Source: Succinatimonas sp. CAG:777 (lineage in GTDB: Bacteria > Pseudomonadota > Gammaproteobacteria > Enterobacterales > Succinivibrionaceae). Taken from it: 18,258 bases of DNA. The stretch spans positions 1-18,258 of the forward strand of contig HF987907.1 in the NCBI GenBank assembly GCA_000431835.1, read 5' to 3'. Shown here piece by piece: positions 8,385 to 15,541 of this stretch; positions within the stretch are counted from its first letter, which is position 1, and each line of letters starts with the position of its first letter. Position numbers and translations under genes: made by a program. The notes below the pieces were generated by a model. That model saw only the letters and a list, made by a program, of their open reading frames with translations, did no database searches and was not told where the DNA came from.

Positions 8385-8890
8385 GGTAATGCAGTAAACC
8401 GTAAAACGGGTTTTATTTGGATATCGATAATTTCCGATAAAGTGTCCTTTAGAATGTAGAAAACGTGGATTTACCGTAAAAAAGAAAGCACGGATTTACC
8501 GCATACATTGAAAGGACACGTGGCTAAGATAGCCCATATTAAGTGTCTTGTCCATAGGTCTAGTTAAAACTCTTGCTTTTTACTATGAGCACTTGCCATA
8601 TGTTCAATCTGAATAAACTCTGCCAATATAAGTTCTTTCTGCACACTATGTGCGTTGAAGGTGTTCTTAGATCACATCAGCAAACTTATCCAAGCTCTTT
8701 TATACAAAATCATTTTCCCCAGCACATTCAACTAGAACTCAATTACCAACAGATCTTTTACTCAGGCACATTAATGCTGTACACCTTAAAATTTAGCCTT
8801 CAATCTTATTTTTTTATATACCTATCACCTAACTTATAAGAATTTGCAGATATAATCAGAATATACCCTTATGATCTAAAGAATTATCTA
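8385..8890. other. Gene-less region with hairpin/repeat element upstream of ptsI
   Basis: No credible gene lies in this 506-bp stretch. An 88-codon open frame at 8573-8839 has an odd composition (rich in F, H, Y, L), no family resemblance and no ribosome site. The left part (8398-8523) has a strong interrupted palindrome with internal direct repeats. The right part is plain AT-rich DNA leading to enzyme I; TATAAT at 8851-8856 could be its -10, without a clear -35. Confidence 0.6.
8442..8519. repeat. 78-bp interrupted palindrome enclosing two direct repeats
   Basis: Left arm GTGTCCTTT-AG-AATGTA (8442-8458) mirrors right arm TACATT-G-AAAGGACAC (8504-8519): 15 paired bases with a small internal mismatch. 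Between the arms GGATTTACCG occurs twice (8467-8476, 8492-8501), offset by 25 bp. The first copy includes the near-palindrome TTTACCGTAAA (8470-8480), and similar 11-mers TTTCCGATAAA (8431-8441) and TTTACCGCATA (8495-8505) flank it. No target-site duplication or transposase is seen. It could be a MITE-like remnant, a structured RNA, or a cluster of protein-binding sites. Confidence 0.6.
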
Positions 8891-10570
8891 ATGACAAAAG
8901 GTGATATCTTGAACAGCAAAAATAAGAATATATCGATGCTCGAAGGTACTGTTGCCAACAAAGGCATCGCCTTTGGTACTATTAGCTTCTTAAAAAGAGC
9001 TAAAACTGGTCTTGAAAAGACTTCTGTTTCAGATACTAAAGCAGAGTGCGAACGCTTTGAAAAAGCTAGACTTCATGCCATTTCACAGTTAAGCGCATTG
9101 TATGATGCCTCTTTAGAAAAACTAGGCGAGCAAAATGCCGTAGTTTTCCAGATCCATCAGATGATGTTAGATGATCCTGACTATGTATCATCTGTTAATA
9201 AACTCATTGAAAAAGAACATGCTAATGCTGAGTATGCCGTAACTAAGGTTGCTCACAAATTTGAAAAGCAGTTCTTAGAAATGGATAACGACTACATGCG
9301 TGGTCGTGCAGCTGACGTCATCGATATTTCAAGACGTGTTAAAGAAATTCTGATGATGCATGCTGGTAAGCTCAAAAAACATGGTCTTAGCTTTGATAAC
9401 AAGGGTCCTGTTATTCTTGCAACTGATGATTTGGTACCATCAGAGACTGTTCAGCTAGATAACCAAAAAGTTACCGGTATCATCACCTCTAAAGGTTCTA
9501 CAAGATCGCATACTGCTATCTTTGCCAGAACCATGGGTATTCCTACCATTGTCTGCATCGGTGAGGAGTTAACTGAAGATCTTGAAGGTAAAAAAGCCAT
9601 TGTTGATGGAAATTCAGGTTATGTTTACATAGAACCTGACGAATCAACCATTCTGCGCTTTACCGAAATGAAGAAGACTGACGATGTTCAGCACTCCCAT
9701 TTAGAAGAATACCGTGGTAAAGAAACTAAGACCCGTTCAGGTCGCACTATTCGCCTGTATGCAAACTCAGGCTCCTTAGCTGATATCGATCTGATTAAAG
9801 CCTCAGACGCTGAAGGTATCGGTCTGTTTAGAAGTGAATACATCTACATGCAGGCTCATGACTACCCTACAGAAGAAGAGCAGTTTAAGATTTATAAAGA
9901 TGTTCTAAAAGGCATGAACGGTAAGAAGGTCATCATCAGAACTCTTGATATCGGTGCTGATAAGACTGCTGAATACTTCATGCTCAAACCTGAAGAAAAC
10001 CCTGCTATGGGTGTAAGAGCAATTCGTCTTTGTCTTACTAACAGAGCCTTATTTAAAACACAGTTACGCGCTCTTTACAGAGCCTCCGTCTTTGGTAACC
10101 TCTCTGTCATGATCCCTATGATTACTTCGGTTGAAGAAGTCATAGAATGCAAGAGAATTATCGATGACATTAAAAAGGAGCTTACTGCTCAAGAACTTCC
10201 TTTTAAAGATGATGTTGAATTTGGCATCATGATTGAAACCCCTGCTGCAGCTTTAATCTCAGATGAGTTAGCTCCATTAGTAGATTTCTTTAGTATCGGT
10301 ACTAATGATTTAACTCAGTTCACACTAGCTGCTGACAGGCAAAATGCAGATCTTGGAAGTTATCTAAATCCATACCACCATGCTGTGGTAAGACTCATTG
10401 AAACTACGGTTAAAAATGGTCATGCAGCTGGAATTTGGGTTGGTATCTGCGGTGAGCTTGCCTCAGATGAGAAATTCCTAGGAAAATTAATTCAGCTTGG
10501 AGTTGATGAAATGTCTGTTGTACCTTCAAGCATTCTTACCCTGCGTGCAAAGATTGCAACTCTCGGCTAA
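8891..10570 (+). CDS. ptsI: Phosphoenolpyruvate-protein phosphotransferase (PTS enzyme I)
   Basis: Enzyme I takes phosphate from PEP and passes it to HPr to drive sugar PTS uptake; it is cytoplasmic. The protein is 559 aa (E. coli 575). The EI N-terminal opening is at residues 16-30 (MLEGTVANKGIAFG). The phospho-histidine is H207 in KGSTRSHTAIFARTMGIPTI, a variant of the GGxTSH motif more like Firmicutes enzymes. The PEP-binding domain has MIPMITSVEEV, the IGTNDLTQFTLAADRQNADL block and catalytic C520 (GICGELASDE). All key residues are present. The start is uncertain: ATG 8891 has no ribosome site, while TTG at 8909 has AAAGGTGAT upstream, and ATG 8936 begins exactly at the conserved domain. 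There is no ptsH or crr beside it; instead a DUF1537 gene follows 15 bp downstream. It could be a paralogue rather than the general enzyme I. Confidence 0.92.
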   Translation: MTKGDILNSKNKNISMLEGTVANKGIAFGTISFLKRAKTGLEKTSVSDTKAECERFEKARLHAISQLSALYDASLEKLGEQNAVVFQIHQMMLDDPDYVSSVNKLIEKEHANAEYAVTKVAHKFEKQFLEMDNDYMRGRAADVIDISRRVKEILMMHAGKLKKHGLSFDNKGPVILATDDLVPSETVQLDNQKVTGIITSKGSTRSHTAIFARTMGIPTIVCIGEELTEDLEGKKAIVDGNSGYVYIEPDESTILRFTEMKKTDDVQHSHLEEYRGKETKTRSGRTIRLYANSGSLADIDLIKASDAEGIGLFRSEYIYMQAHDYPTEEEQFKIYKDVLKGMNGKKVIIRTLDIGADKTAEYFMLKPEENPAMGVRAIRLCLTNRALFKTQLRALYRASVFGNLSVMIPMITSVEEVIECKRIIDDIKKELTAQELPFKDDVEFGIMIETPAAALISDELAPLVDFFSIGTNDLTQFTLAADRQNADLGSYLNPYHHAVVRLIETTVKNGHAAGIWVGICGELASDEKFLGKLIQLGVDEMSVVPSSILTLRAKIATLG

Positions 10571-10585
10571 AGGAGATAAATAATA

Positions 10586-11908
10586 ATGCCACAATGTATA
10601 GTGATTGCAGATGAAATCACCGGCGGCTCAGCTGTTGGTTCTTTATTAGAGAAAAATGGCAATACAGTTTGCTCTTTAATGAGCACTCGCGGTTTAAAAG
10701 ATCCTATTACACAAAAGTATGACTGCTTTGTGTATTCAACTAATTCAAGAAATCTTACTGCTCAACAGAGCTATCAGATGGTGTTCTCAGCTGCTAAACT
10801 TTTAAAGTCTGATGAAGTAAAGCTTTATGCTAAACGTATTGACCCTGCTATGAGAGGCAACACCTGTGCTGAAACAGAAGCTCTGTTAGATGCCCTAGGT
10901 GATCCTGATAGAGTTGCCATTGTAGTTCCTGCTTTCCCAGCATTGCGCAGAACCAATGTTGGCGGTTATATCCTAGTTGATGGTAAGCCTCTGCAAAAAT
11001 CCTTAGCAGGTCTTGAAGATCTGTATCCAGCAGAATCAGGTCGTGTAGCTGACTTATTTACAGAAAAGTTCCAGTACAAAGCAGAACCACTGCACTTAAA
11101 AGAGTTCTTAAAAGGCACAGATAATCTTGCGCTAAAGATTAAAGAGTTAGCTGATGCTGGTACAAGAGCTATCGTTTTTGATTGCACTTCTCAGGAAGAT
11201 ATCAACAAGATTGCTGATGCGGTGGTGATCTCAAAGATTAAGTTCTTAGCTGTAGATCCTGGTCCTTTTACAGCTACATTAGCCCGTAAGGTGATGAGAA
11301 CCAAGTCTGTTGCCACCGCAGCCTCAGGTGCGAAGATCTTTGGTATTGTAGGTGGTGTAAATCCTTTAATTTCAGCTCAGGTTGAACTGTTAAGACTTGA
11401 AGAGAAAGTTAATATCGTCACCGTACATAATCTTGAGTTATTAGAAGATCAGCAACACCGTAATGCCGAGATTAACCGTGTAGTAGATGAGATCTCCACA
11501 AAGTTCAACAACTACACCATCTCATTTGCTGTATCTGACAATATGGAAGTTAACAATCAGCTCTCAGCTGAATATCAGGAAATGCTTTTAAAGACCAACA
11601 GAACTCAAACTGAAGCTTTAGATATCATTTCTACAGCTTATGGTCAGATTGTACAGAAAGTTCTTGAAAAACGACCTGATGTACAGGCTCTTTACACTAA
11701 AGGAGCTGAATTTACGGTAGCAGCTTACAGAGAGCTAAAATCTATGGGACTTAAGGTCTTAGGTCAGGTATTGCCTCTTACCTGCTACGGTGAGTTAATT
11801 GATGGTGATCATGCAGGTCTTAAGTGTGTAACCTCAGCTTCCTCTGCAACAGATACTAATACCATCACAGATAGTATTCAGTACATCAAGAGAAAACTTG
11901 CTATCTAA
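10586..11908 (+). CDS. Divergent DUF1537 (four-carbon acid sugar kinase-like) protein
   Basis: A 440-aa protein resembling the OtnK/DtnK kinase family, which phosphorylates D-threonate, D-erythronate and related acids. The N-terminal substrate domain shows IADEITGG (7-14; usual form IADDxTGA), KRIDPAMRGN (83-92; usual KKIDSTLRGN) and VVPAFPALRRTNVGGYILVD (113-132). The C-terminal nucleotide domain retains the frame around GLKVLGQVLP, but where the family has SGGDT it reads TKGAEF (371-376), and where it has a GG-F/I-GD/SSD loop it reads SASSATD (417-423). These changes may mean another substrate, another phosphate donor or loss of activity. AAGGAG precedes the ATG, and it lies 15 bp after ptsI, so the two are surely co-transcribed. 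Its link with a PTS enzyme I, without the usual aldolase, dehydrogenase or transporter, is unusual to my knowledge. Confidence 0.8.
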   Translation: MPQCIVIADEITGGSAVGSLLEKNGNTVCSLMSTRGLKDPITQKYDCFVYSTNSRNLTAQQSYQMVFSAAKLLKSDEVKLYAKRIDPAMRGNTCAETEALLDALGDPDRVAIVVPAFPALRRTNVGGYILVDGKPLQKSLAGLEDLYPAESGRVADLFTEKFQYKAEPLHLKEFLKGTDNLALKIKELADAGTRAIVFDCTSQEDINKIADAVVISKIKFLAVDPGPFTATLARKVMRTKSVATAASGAKIFGIVGGVNPLISAQVELLRLEEKVNIVTVHNLELLEDQQHRNAEINRVVDEISTKFNNYTISFAVSDNMEVNNQLSAEYQEMLLKTNRTQTEALDIISTAYGQIVQKVLEKRPDVQALYTKGAEFTVAAYRELKSMGLKVLGQVLPLTCYGELIDGDHAGLKCVTSASSATDTNTITDSIQYIKRKLAI

Positions 11909-11940
11909 GCAATAGTTATTAAGACCAATAGCATATCTAG

Positions 11941-11977
11941 AACTCCACCTTGATTTGAGGTGGAGTTTCTGTTCCTC
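11941..11977 (+). terminator. Terminator of the ptsI-DUF1537 operon
   Basis: A perfect 10-bp stem, AACTCCACCT (11941-11950) and AGGTGGAGTT (11958-11967), has a 7-nt loop and is followed by the T-rich TCTGTTCCTC. It starts 33 nt past the stop codon. Confidence 0.8.
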
Positions 11978-12041
11978 ATGATACAAATTCATGCTGAATT
12001 AAGATCAATCTTATCAGAGCAATTTAACTGCTAAATTGAGT

Positions 12042-12070
12042 TTGCCCAAATATCAAGAATTTGGTACAAT
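12042..12070 (+). promoter_or_regulatory. Promoter of tRNA-Gly
   Basis: TTGCCC (12042-12047), a 17-bp spacer and TACAAT (12065-12070) are followed by a GC-containing discriminator (TTGCGCC), the form expected of stringently controlled stable-RNA promoters. The tRNA begins 48 nt further on. Confidence 0.65.
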
Positions 12071-12117
12071 TTGCGCCACAAGTTCAGGAGCAACAGCAAG
12101 TCTGAATATTTCAAAAT

Positions 12118-12191
12118 GCGAGTGTAGTTCAATGGTAGAACTGCAGCTTCCCAAGCTACTGACGCGGGTTCGATTCCCGTCACTCGCTCCA
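12118..12191 (+). tRNA. tRNA-Gly (anticodon CCC)
   Basis: A full cloverleaf of 74 nt including encoded CCA. The acceptor stem GCGAGTG/CACTCGC is perfect, the D arm is GTTC...GAAC, and the T arm carries GTTCGATT. The anticodon loop TTCCCAA gives CCC. Overall it is very close to E. coli glyU. The anticodon stem GCAGC/GCTAC has a C-A mismatch at the second pair, where E. coli has a pair. It stands alone with its own promoter; a decayed restriction gene lies downstream. Confidence 0.93.
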
Positions 12192-12561
12192 CTTCATAAA
12201 AAATTCTCTCCAAAAATTCTAAATATCTTCACAGAGCATGTTGGTTGTAAAAATAAGAGATCACTTAAAAAGTGTTCTTTAGCTAGCTCTTGTTGCAAAC
12301 AAAATCGAGTACAGACTTATGAAATGAATAAATATGAGCCAGATTGTTTTCTGAACAAAATATTGAATGTAAGAAGAGAAAGAAGACCTTGCATTTGCCA
12401 ATAAAGAGAGCTTTTATTGCAAACTAATACTGTCAGAAACTCACCTATAATTCACAAAGGGGTAAGGAGCCTATTGAGAACAGTTTTATAATGAGATTAA
12501 ACTATTGTCGATTTGAAAGTTAATTCTCATCAACAATAGGCTAGTATCTCATTTAGAAATG
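12192..12561. other. Gene-less region with nested inverted repeats, tRNA-Gly to hsdS remnant
   Basis: No gene is visible in this 370-bp stretch; the open frame running through the tRNA on the plus strand is incidental. A hairpin CAATAAAG...CTTTTATTG is at 12399-12419, with one bulge. From 12468 to 12552 there are overlapping inverted repeats: AGCCTATTG (12468-12476) with CAATAGGCT (12534-12542), ATGAGATTAA (12491-12500) with TTAATTCTCAT (12520-12530), and ATGAGAT (12491-12497) with ATCTCAT (12546-12552). No att-site duplication of the tRNA 3' end is seen. Confidence 0.55.
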
Positions 12562-13266
12562 CTATTTAAGTTTTAACTTATCGCATAAAGATAGCAACTC
12601 CTCGACTTTAGCTACTATTCGTTTTTGCTCTGATAATGGGGGAAGAGGAACTAATAAATTAACCATTGTTTCAGCTGATACTCTAGGCATCTTCATTCCG
12701 TAAGTTGCATTGTTAACCGTTAAGTCAATATAACTACTTTTTAACAAATAAAGCAAATACCAATTAAATTCTGTCTTATACGACGAGAATGGCACCAACT
12801 CTGAAGTACAAATTCCATTTTCAGGTGCGACTAATATCTTTCTTAGATAAGGTCGCAACTTACTATAAAGTAATATCGCCTTTAAAGAACTTTGTTTTAT
12901 CACCTTTTATTTTTCTTTCAGATGATTGCACTTTATTCAGAATTTTGCCTGTATCTTTCTCTATATCTTCAAGATCCAATGACCAAATATTACTGCATAT
13001 GTCTTTTCCGTTAATTTTAACTTTTGTTTGAGAGTATGTTGTTACATCACCTAATTGGCACCACATCCAACTATTTGGAATATCAAAAGGAATTTCGTCT
13101 CCCGCAATTGGAGGTAAAGGCTTTTCTTTATCTTGCCTTCTTCAATTAGCTTTTGTTTTTCTTTTACGGCAAACAAATAGAACCGATCAGTGTCACCAAA
13201 ATTGATAGCTCTTTTGTTGTCAAAACAGTTAATAAGATCCTGAAGCGAAGCCTTACAGGATGTTCT
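12562..13266 (-). pseudogene. hsdS: Frameshifted remnant of a type I restriction specificity subunit (HsdS)
   Basis: Three minus-strand frames together read as one HsdS half. The 5' frame (13266 to about 13125) ends ...KEKQKLIEEGKIKK; the middle frame (about 13130 to 12875) reads KPLPPIAGDEIPFDIPNSW, then MWCQLGDV and on to FFKGDI; the last frame (about 12872 to 12562) reads LYSKLRPYLRKILVAPENG to the ending PLPPLSEQKRIVAKVEELL, CDKLKLK. Joining them needs a missing base near 13121-13132 (an A/T run) and an extra base near 12871. This restores the natural GDILYSKLRPYL. Only one target-recognition domain plus its flanking conserved helices is present, and a stop lies upstream at 13267-13269. 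No hsdM or hsdR is in the window. HsdS would give DNA sequence specificity to a type I restriction-modification complex; this copy cannot. Confidence 0.85.
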
Positions 13267-13396
13267 TTATATATGGACCCACTTAAACTTGCAAGTTAAC
13301 TACAGTATATGATTAACTAACAATTTTTGTGATAACGATCAGCTTCATTTGGTTGCCGTAAAGCTAAATATGAAGAGAGATTTACTATTGAAGTGT

Positions 13397-13431
13397 AAGA
13401 AAAGCCGGACAACATCTCCGCTCTCCGGCTT
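13397..13431 (-). terminator. Rho-independent terminator of tolC
   Basis: On the minus strand AAGCCGGA (complement of 13424-13431) pairs with TCCGGCTT (complement of 13402-13409) and is followed by the U-rich TTCTTACA. It lies about 30 nt past the tolC stop. Confidence 0.75.
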
Positions 13432-13460
13432 AAGTTTTAAATAAGACTATAGGTTAGATC

Positions 13461-14798
13461 TTATTTCTTTAAACCTGAATTGATCTGATTGATATGCTCT
13501 ACTTTTAAGTCACCTTCAGAGTATAACAGCGCTAAACGAGACTCGATGTAGTTATAACGAGACTCTGCAGACTTCTGCATTGAGTCATATAACTTCTGAG
13601 TTGCATTTAAAACATCAGTCATAGTACGAGTACCTACATCGTAACCAGCCTTAGTTGCCTTTAAAGCTGATTCTGATGATTTAACTGAGTTCTTATAAGC
13701 GGTTACAGAGCTGATAGCAGCATTAACGTTGTTATAGCTGTTGTTTACATTAGTAAGCAGTGAACGGTGAGCGTACTCTAAAGACTCTGATGCAGCGATG
13801 TACTGAGCCTGAGCTTTATCAACAGCAGCTGATGTAGCACCGCCGTGGAAGATAGGTACACTTAGAGTTAAACCTACAGACTTAGACCAGGCGTTGTTAT
13901 CAACAAAGCTTGCCTCAGGAACATTAGATGTATAGTCAGTGTAACCTGTTCTTAAATTTGCATTTAAGTCTAAGGTAGGCTCATGACCTGAACGAGCTAA
14001 AGTAATATTGTCTTTAGCAATATCACGGTTTACAACCTGCTGTTGTAAGCTTAAGTTATTCTCTTCAGCGCTCTTAACTAACTTTGATAAATCTTTATCA
14101 ACACGAGGAGTATCAAACTTGCTTTCATCAAGTTTTGATAACTGCTCTACAGAAATCTTTCGACCAGTTAAAACTCTGATCTGCTCGTATGAATTGATAA
14201 GAGCATTTTCTGCTGCAATTACAGCAGCATTTGATAAATCGTATGCAGCCTGAGCTTCTAACTTATCGGTTTCAGCGATTAAACCTACGTTTAAACGACG
14301 CTCAGCTTCAGCTAGCTGACGCTTTAGAGCAGCATTATTAGCCTTTTGGAATTTTAAGGTATCAGCGGCACTTAATACATTAAAGTAAGCATTGCTTACT
14401 CTTAAAATTAAGCTTTGCTGTGCATCAGCGTATGCAAGATCTTTTAAAGTTGCAGTTTTTTCTGCAATCGATCTGTTAGCCCATGAGCTATGACGCCAGA
14501 TCTGCTGAGATAAAGTTAAAGCAGCAGAGCTGTTCTTATTGCTACCACGAGCATTGTAAGCTTTGATGGTATTTGTTCTGGTCTTAGTAATTGAACCTAC
14601 AACATCAATTTGAGGCAACAGTGCAGCTGTAGCTTCTGTAAGGCCTGCATGAGCTGCATCAGCATCAGCTTTTGCCTGAGCTACTTGAGTATCTTTCTGT
14701 AAAGCCTCTTTATAGATATCCATTAAATCTTCGGCATGGGCAGACAAGCTCAGTGAAGTAGCTAAAGCTACTGCAAGAGTAGTAATCTTTAAGTTCAT
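13461..14798 (-). CDS. tolC: Outer-membrane efflux channel TolC
   Basis: Outer-membrane channel of 445 aa (E. coli TolC is 493 before processing) that completes tripartite efflux pumps and type I secretion systems. The ATG at 14798 is preferred over the adjacent TTG because GAGG lies 7 nt upstream. The signal peptide MNLKITTLAVALATSLSLSA ends with likely cleavage after HA, giving mature EDLMDIYKEAL, a typical TolC start. Two alanine-rich helical repeats of the OEP family follow (about residues 30-215 and 245-435). The VGLIAETDKLEAQAAYDL and VGTRTMTDVLNATQKLYD motifs are the paired family signatures at the repeat ends. No partner adaptor or pump genes are nearby, as is common for tolC. It lies downstream of the tRNA-Ala cluster on the same strand. 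A TATAAT at 14838-14843 may be its -10. Confidence 0.93.
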   Translation of the reverse strand: MNLKITTLAVALATSLSLSAHAEDLMDIYKEALQKDTQVAQAKADADAAHAGLTEATAALLPQIDVVGSITKTRTNTIKAYNARGSNKNSSAALTLSQQIWRHSSWANRSIAEKTATLKDLAYADAQQSLILRVSNAYFNVLSAADTLKFQKANNAALKRQLAEAERRLNVGLIAETDKLEAQAAYDLSNAAVIAAENALINSYEQIRVLTGRKISVEQLSKLDESKFDTPRVDKDLSKLVKSAEENNLSLQQQVVNRDIAKDNITLARSGHEPTLDLNANLRTGYTDYTSNVPEASFVDNNAWSKSVGLTLSVPIFHGGATSAAVDKAQAQYIAASESLEYAHRSLLTNVNNSYNNVNAAISSVTAYKNSVKSSESALKATKAGYDVGTRTMTDVLNATQKLYDSMQKSAESRYNYIESRLALLYSEGDLKVEHINQINSGLKK

Positions 14799-14837
14799 CA
14801 AAAACCTCAGTAATTCATCTAATTTTCAATTATTGCA

Positions 14838-14843
14838 ATTATA
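14838..14843 (-). promoter_or_regulatory. Possible -10 element of tolC
   Basis: The minus strand reads TATAAT, 40 nt before the tolC ATG. A -35 match is poor (TTGCTA sits 19 bp upstream), so this is tentative; read-through from the tRNA cluster is also possible. Confidence 0.35.
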
Positions 14844-14960
14844 ACAATAGCAACACGAAAATTAGCAAAAAACTTAGTCTCTATTGAGCAACATGTTAAG
14901 ATTTGTTTGTATTTTTTGAAGGTTTGATCAAGGATTTCAGGAAAAAAGCTAAAACTTAGG

Positions 14961-15036
14961 TGGTGGAGGTAAACGGGATCGAACCGTTGACCCTCTGCTT
15001 GCAAAGCAGATGCTCTCCCAGCTGAGCTATACCCCC
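14961..15036 (-). tRNA. tRNA-Ala (anticodon TGC), copy 2
   Basis: A 76-nt cloverleaf with encoded CCA. The acceptor stem is GGGGGTA/TACCTCC with one G-U pair, the anticodon stem is CTGCT/AGCAG, and the loop TTTGCAA gives TGC. It is identical along its length to the copy at 15240-15315. It is the last tRNA of a three-gene cluster. Confidence 0.95.
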
Positions 15037-15060
15037 ACAAAAGAGATGACTTATTGACGT

Positions 15061-15136
<76 letters not shown>

Positions 15137-15239
15137 ACGTCAAAAAGCGTGAATAATTATATCGAATAAAATTATAACGTCAACAAATTTTTTGAAAAAA
15201 TTGATTATGATTTGAAAAAGATTGTTTGGAAATCTTAGA

Positions 15240-15315
15240 TGGTGGAGGTAAACGGGATCGAACCGTTGACCCTCTGCTTGCAAAGCAGATGCTCTCCCAG
15301 CTGAGCTATACCCCC
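15240..15315 (-). tRNA. tRNA-Ala (anticodon TGC), copy 1
   Basis: A 76-nt cloverleaf with encoded CCA, same sequence as the copy at 14961-15036. It is the first gene of the cluster and lies 43 nt after the -10 element of a strong promoter. Confidence 0.95.
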
Positions 15316-15325
15316 AGTCTGACAC

Positions 15326-15386
15326 TTGAACGAACTGGTCTCGTTCAAAAGCCGTTACATTATATAATGAGATTAAAATTCGTCAA
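15326..15386 (-). promoter_or_regulatory. Promoter and leader hairpin of the tRNA-Ala cluster
   Basis: On the minus strand, TTGACG (15381-15386) is separated by 16 bp from TATAAT (15359-15364), a near-consensus promoter. The leader then holds an 8-bp hairpin, TTGAACGA and TCGTTCAA (15326-15333, 15341-15348), just before the first tRNA; it may guide processing. Confidence 0.75.
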
Positions 15387-15506
15387 CTACTTTTTTTAAC
15401 ATTTCTAATAAGATCTTTACAAAACGGCTTTTATATCGAAAAAATATTTTTCTATTTGAGAAAATTCCCGCCCATAAAAGTTTCAGAAATATTTAAAAAT
15501 AATTCG

Positions 15507-15535
15507 TTGACATTAGTTAGATATCTAACTATTAT
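15507..15535 (+). promoter_or_regulatory. Promoter of the marR gene
   Basis: Consensus TTGACA (15507-15512), exactly 17 bp, then TATTAT (15530-15535). The expected start of transcription is about 7 nt further on, at A15542, the first base of the ATG. Confidence 0.8.
15514..15531. promoter_or_regulatory. Operator 1: 18-bp perfect palindrome in the marR promoter
   Basis: TAGTTAGATATCTAACTA is a perfect palindrome that covers almost the whole -35/-10 spacer and the first two bases of the -10. A bound repressor would block RNA polymerase. An identical copy lies after marR at 15982-15999. The likely ligand protein is the adjacent MarR. Confidence 0.85.
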
Positions 15536-15541
15536 TAAGAC

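Noticed and set aside
8442..8519. Integron attC site
   Set aside because: The arms end in GTGTCC/GGACAC and lack the RYYYAAC and GTTRRRY boxes; there is no integrase or cassette gene nearby.
8573..8839. An 88-codon plus-strand open frame between the repeat element and ptsI
   Set aside because: No ribosome site, odd residue composition with no recognisable family, and it lies in an AT-rich gene-less stretch; chance reading frame.
12036..12404. A 122-codon plus-strand open frame across the tRNA-Gly
   Set aside because: It reads straight through the tRNA gene and its promoter and shows no protein-like pattern.
12118..12561. Genomic island inserted at tRNA-Gly
   Set aside because: No integrase and no direct repeat of the tRNA 3' end could be found in the window; only the decayed hsdS hints at past mobility.
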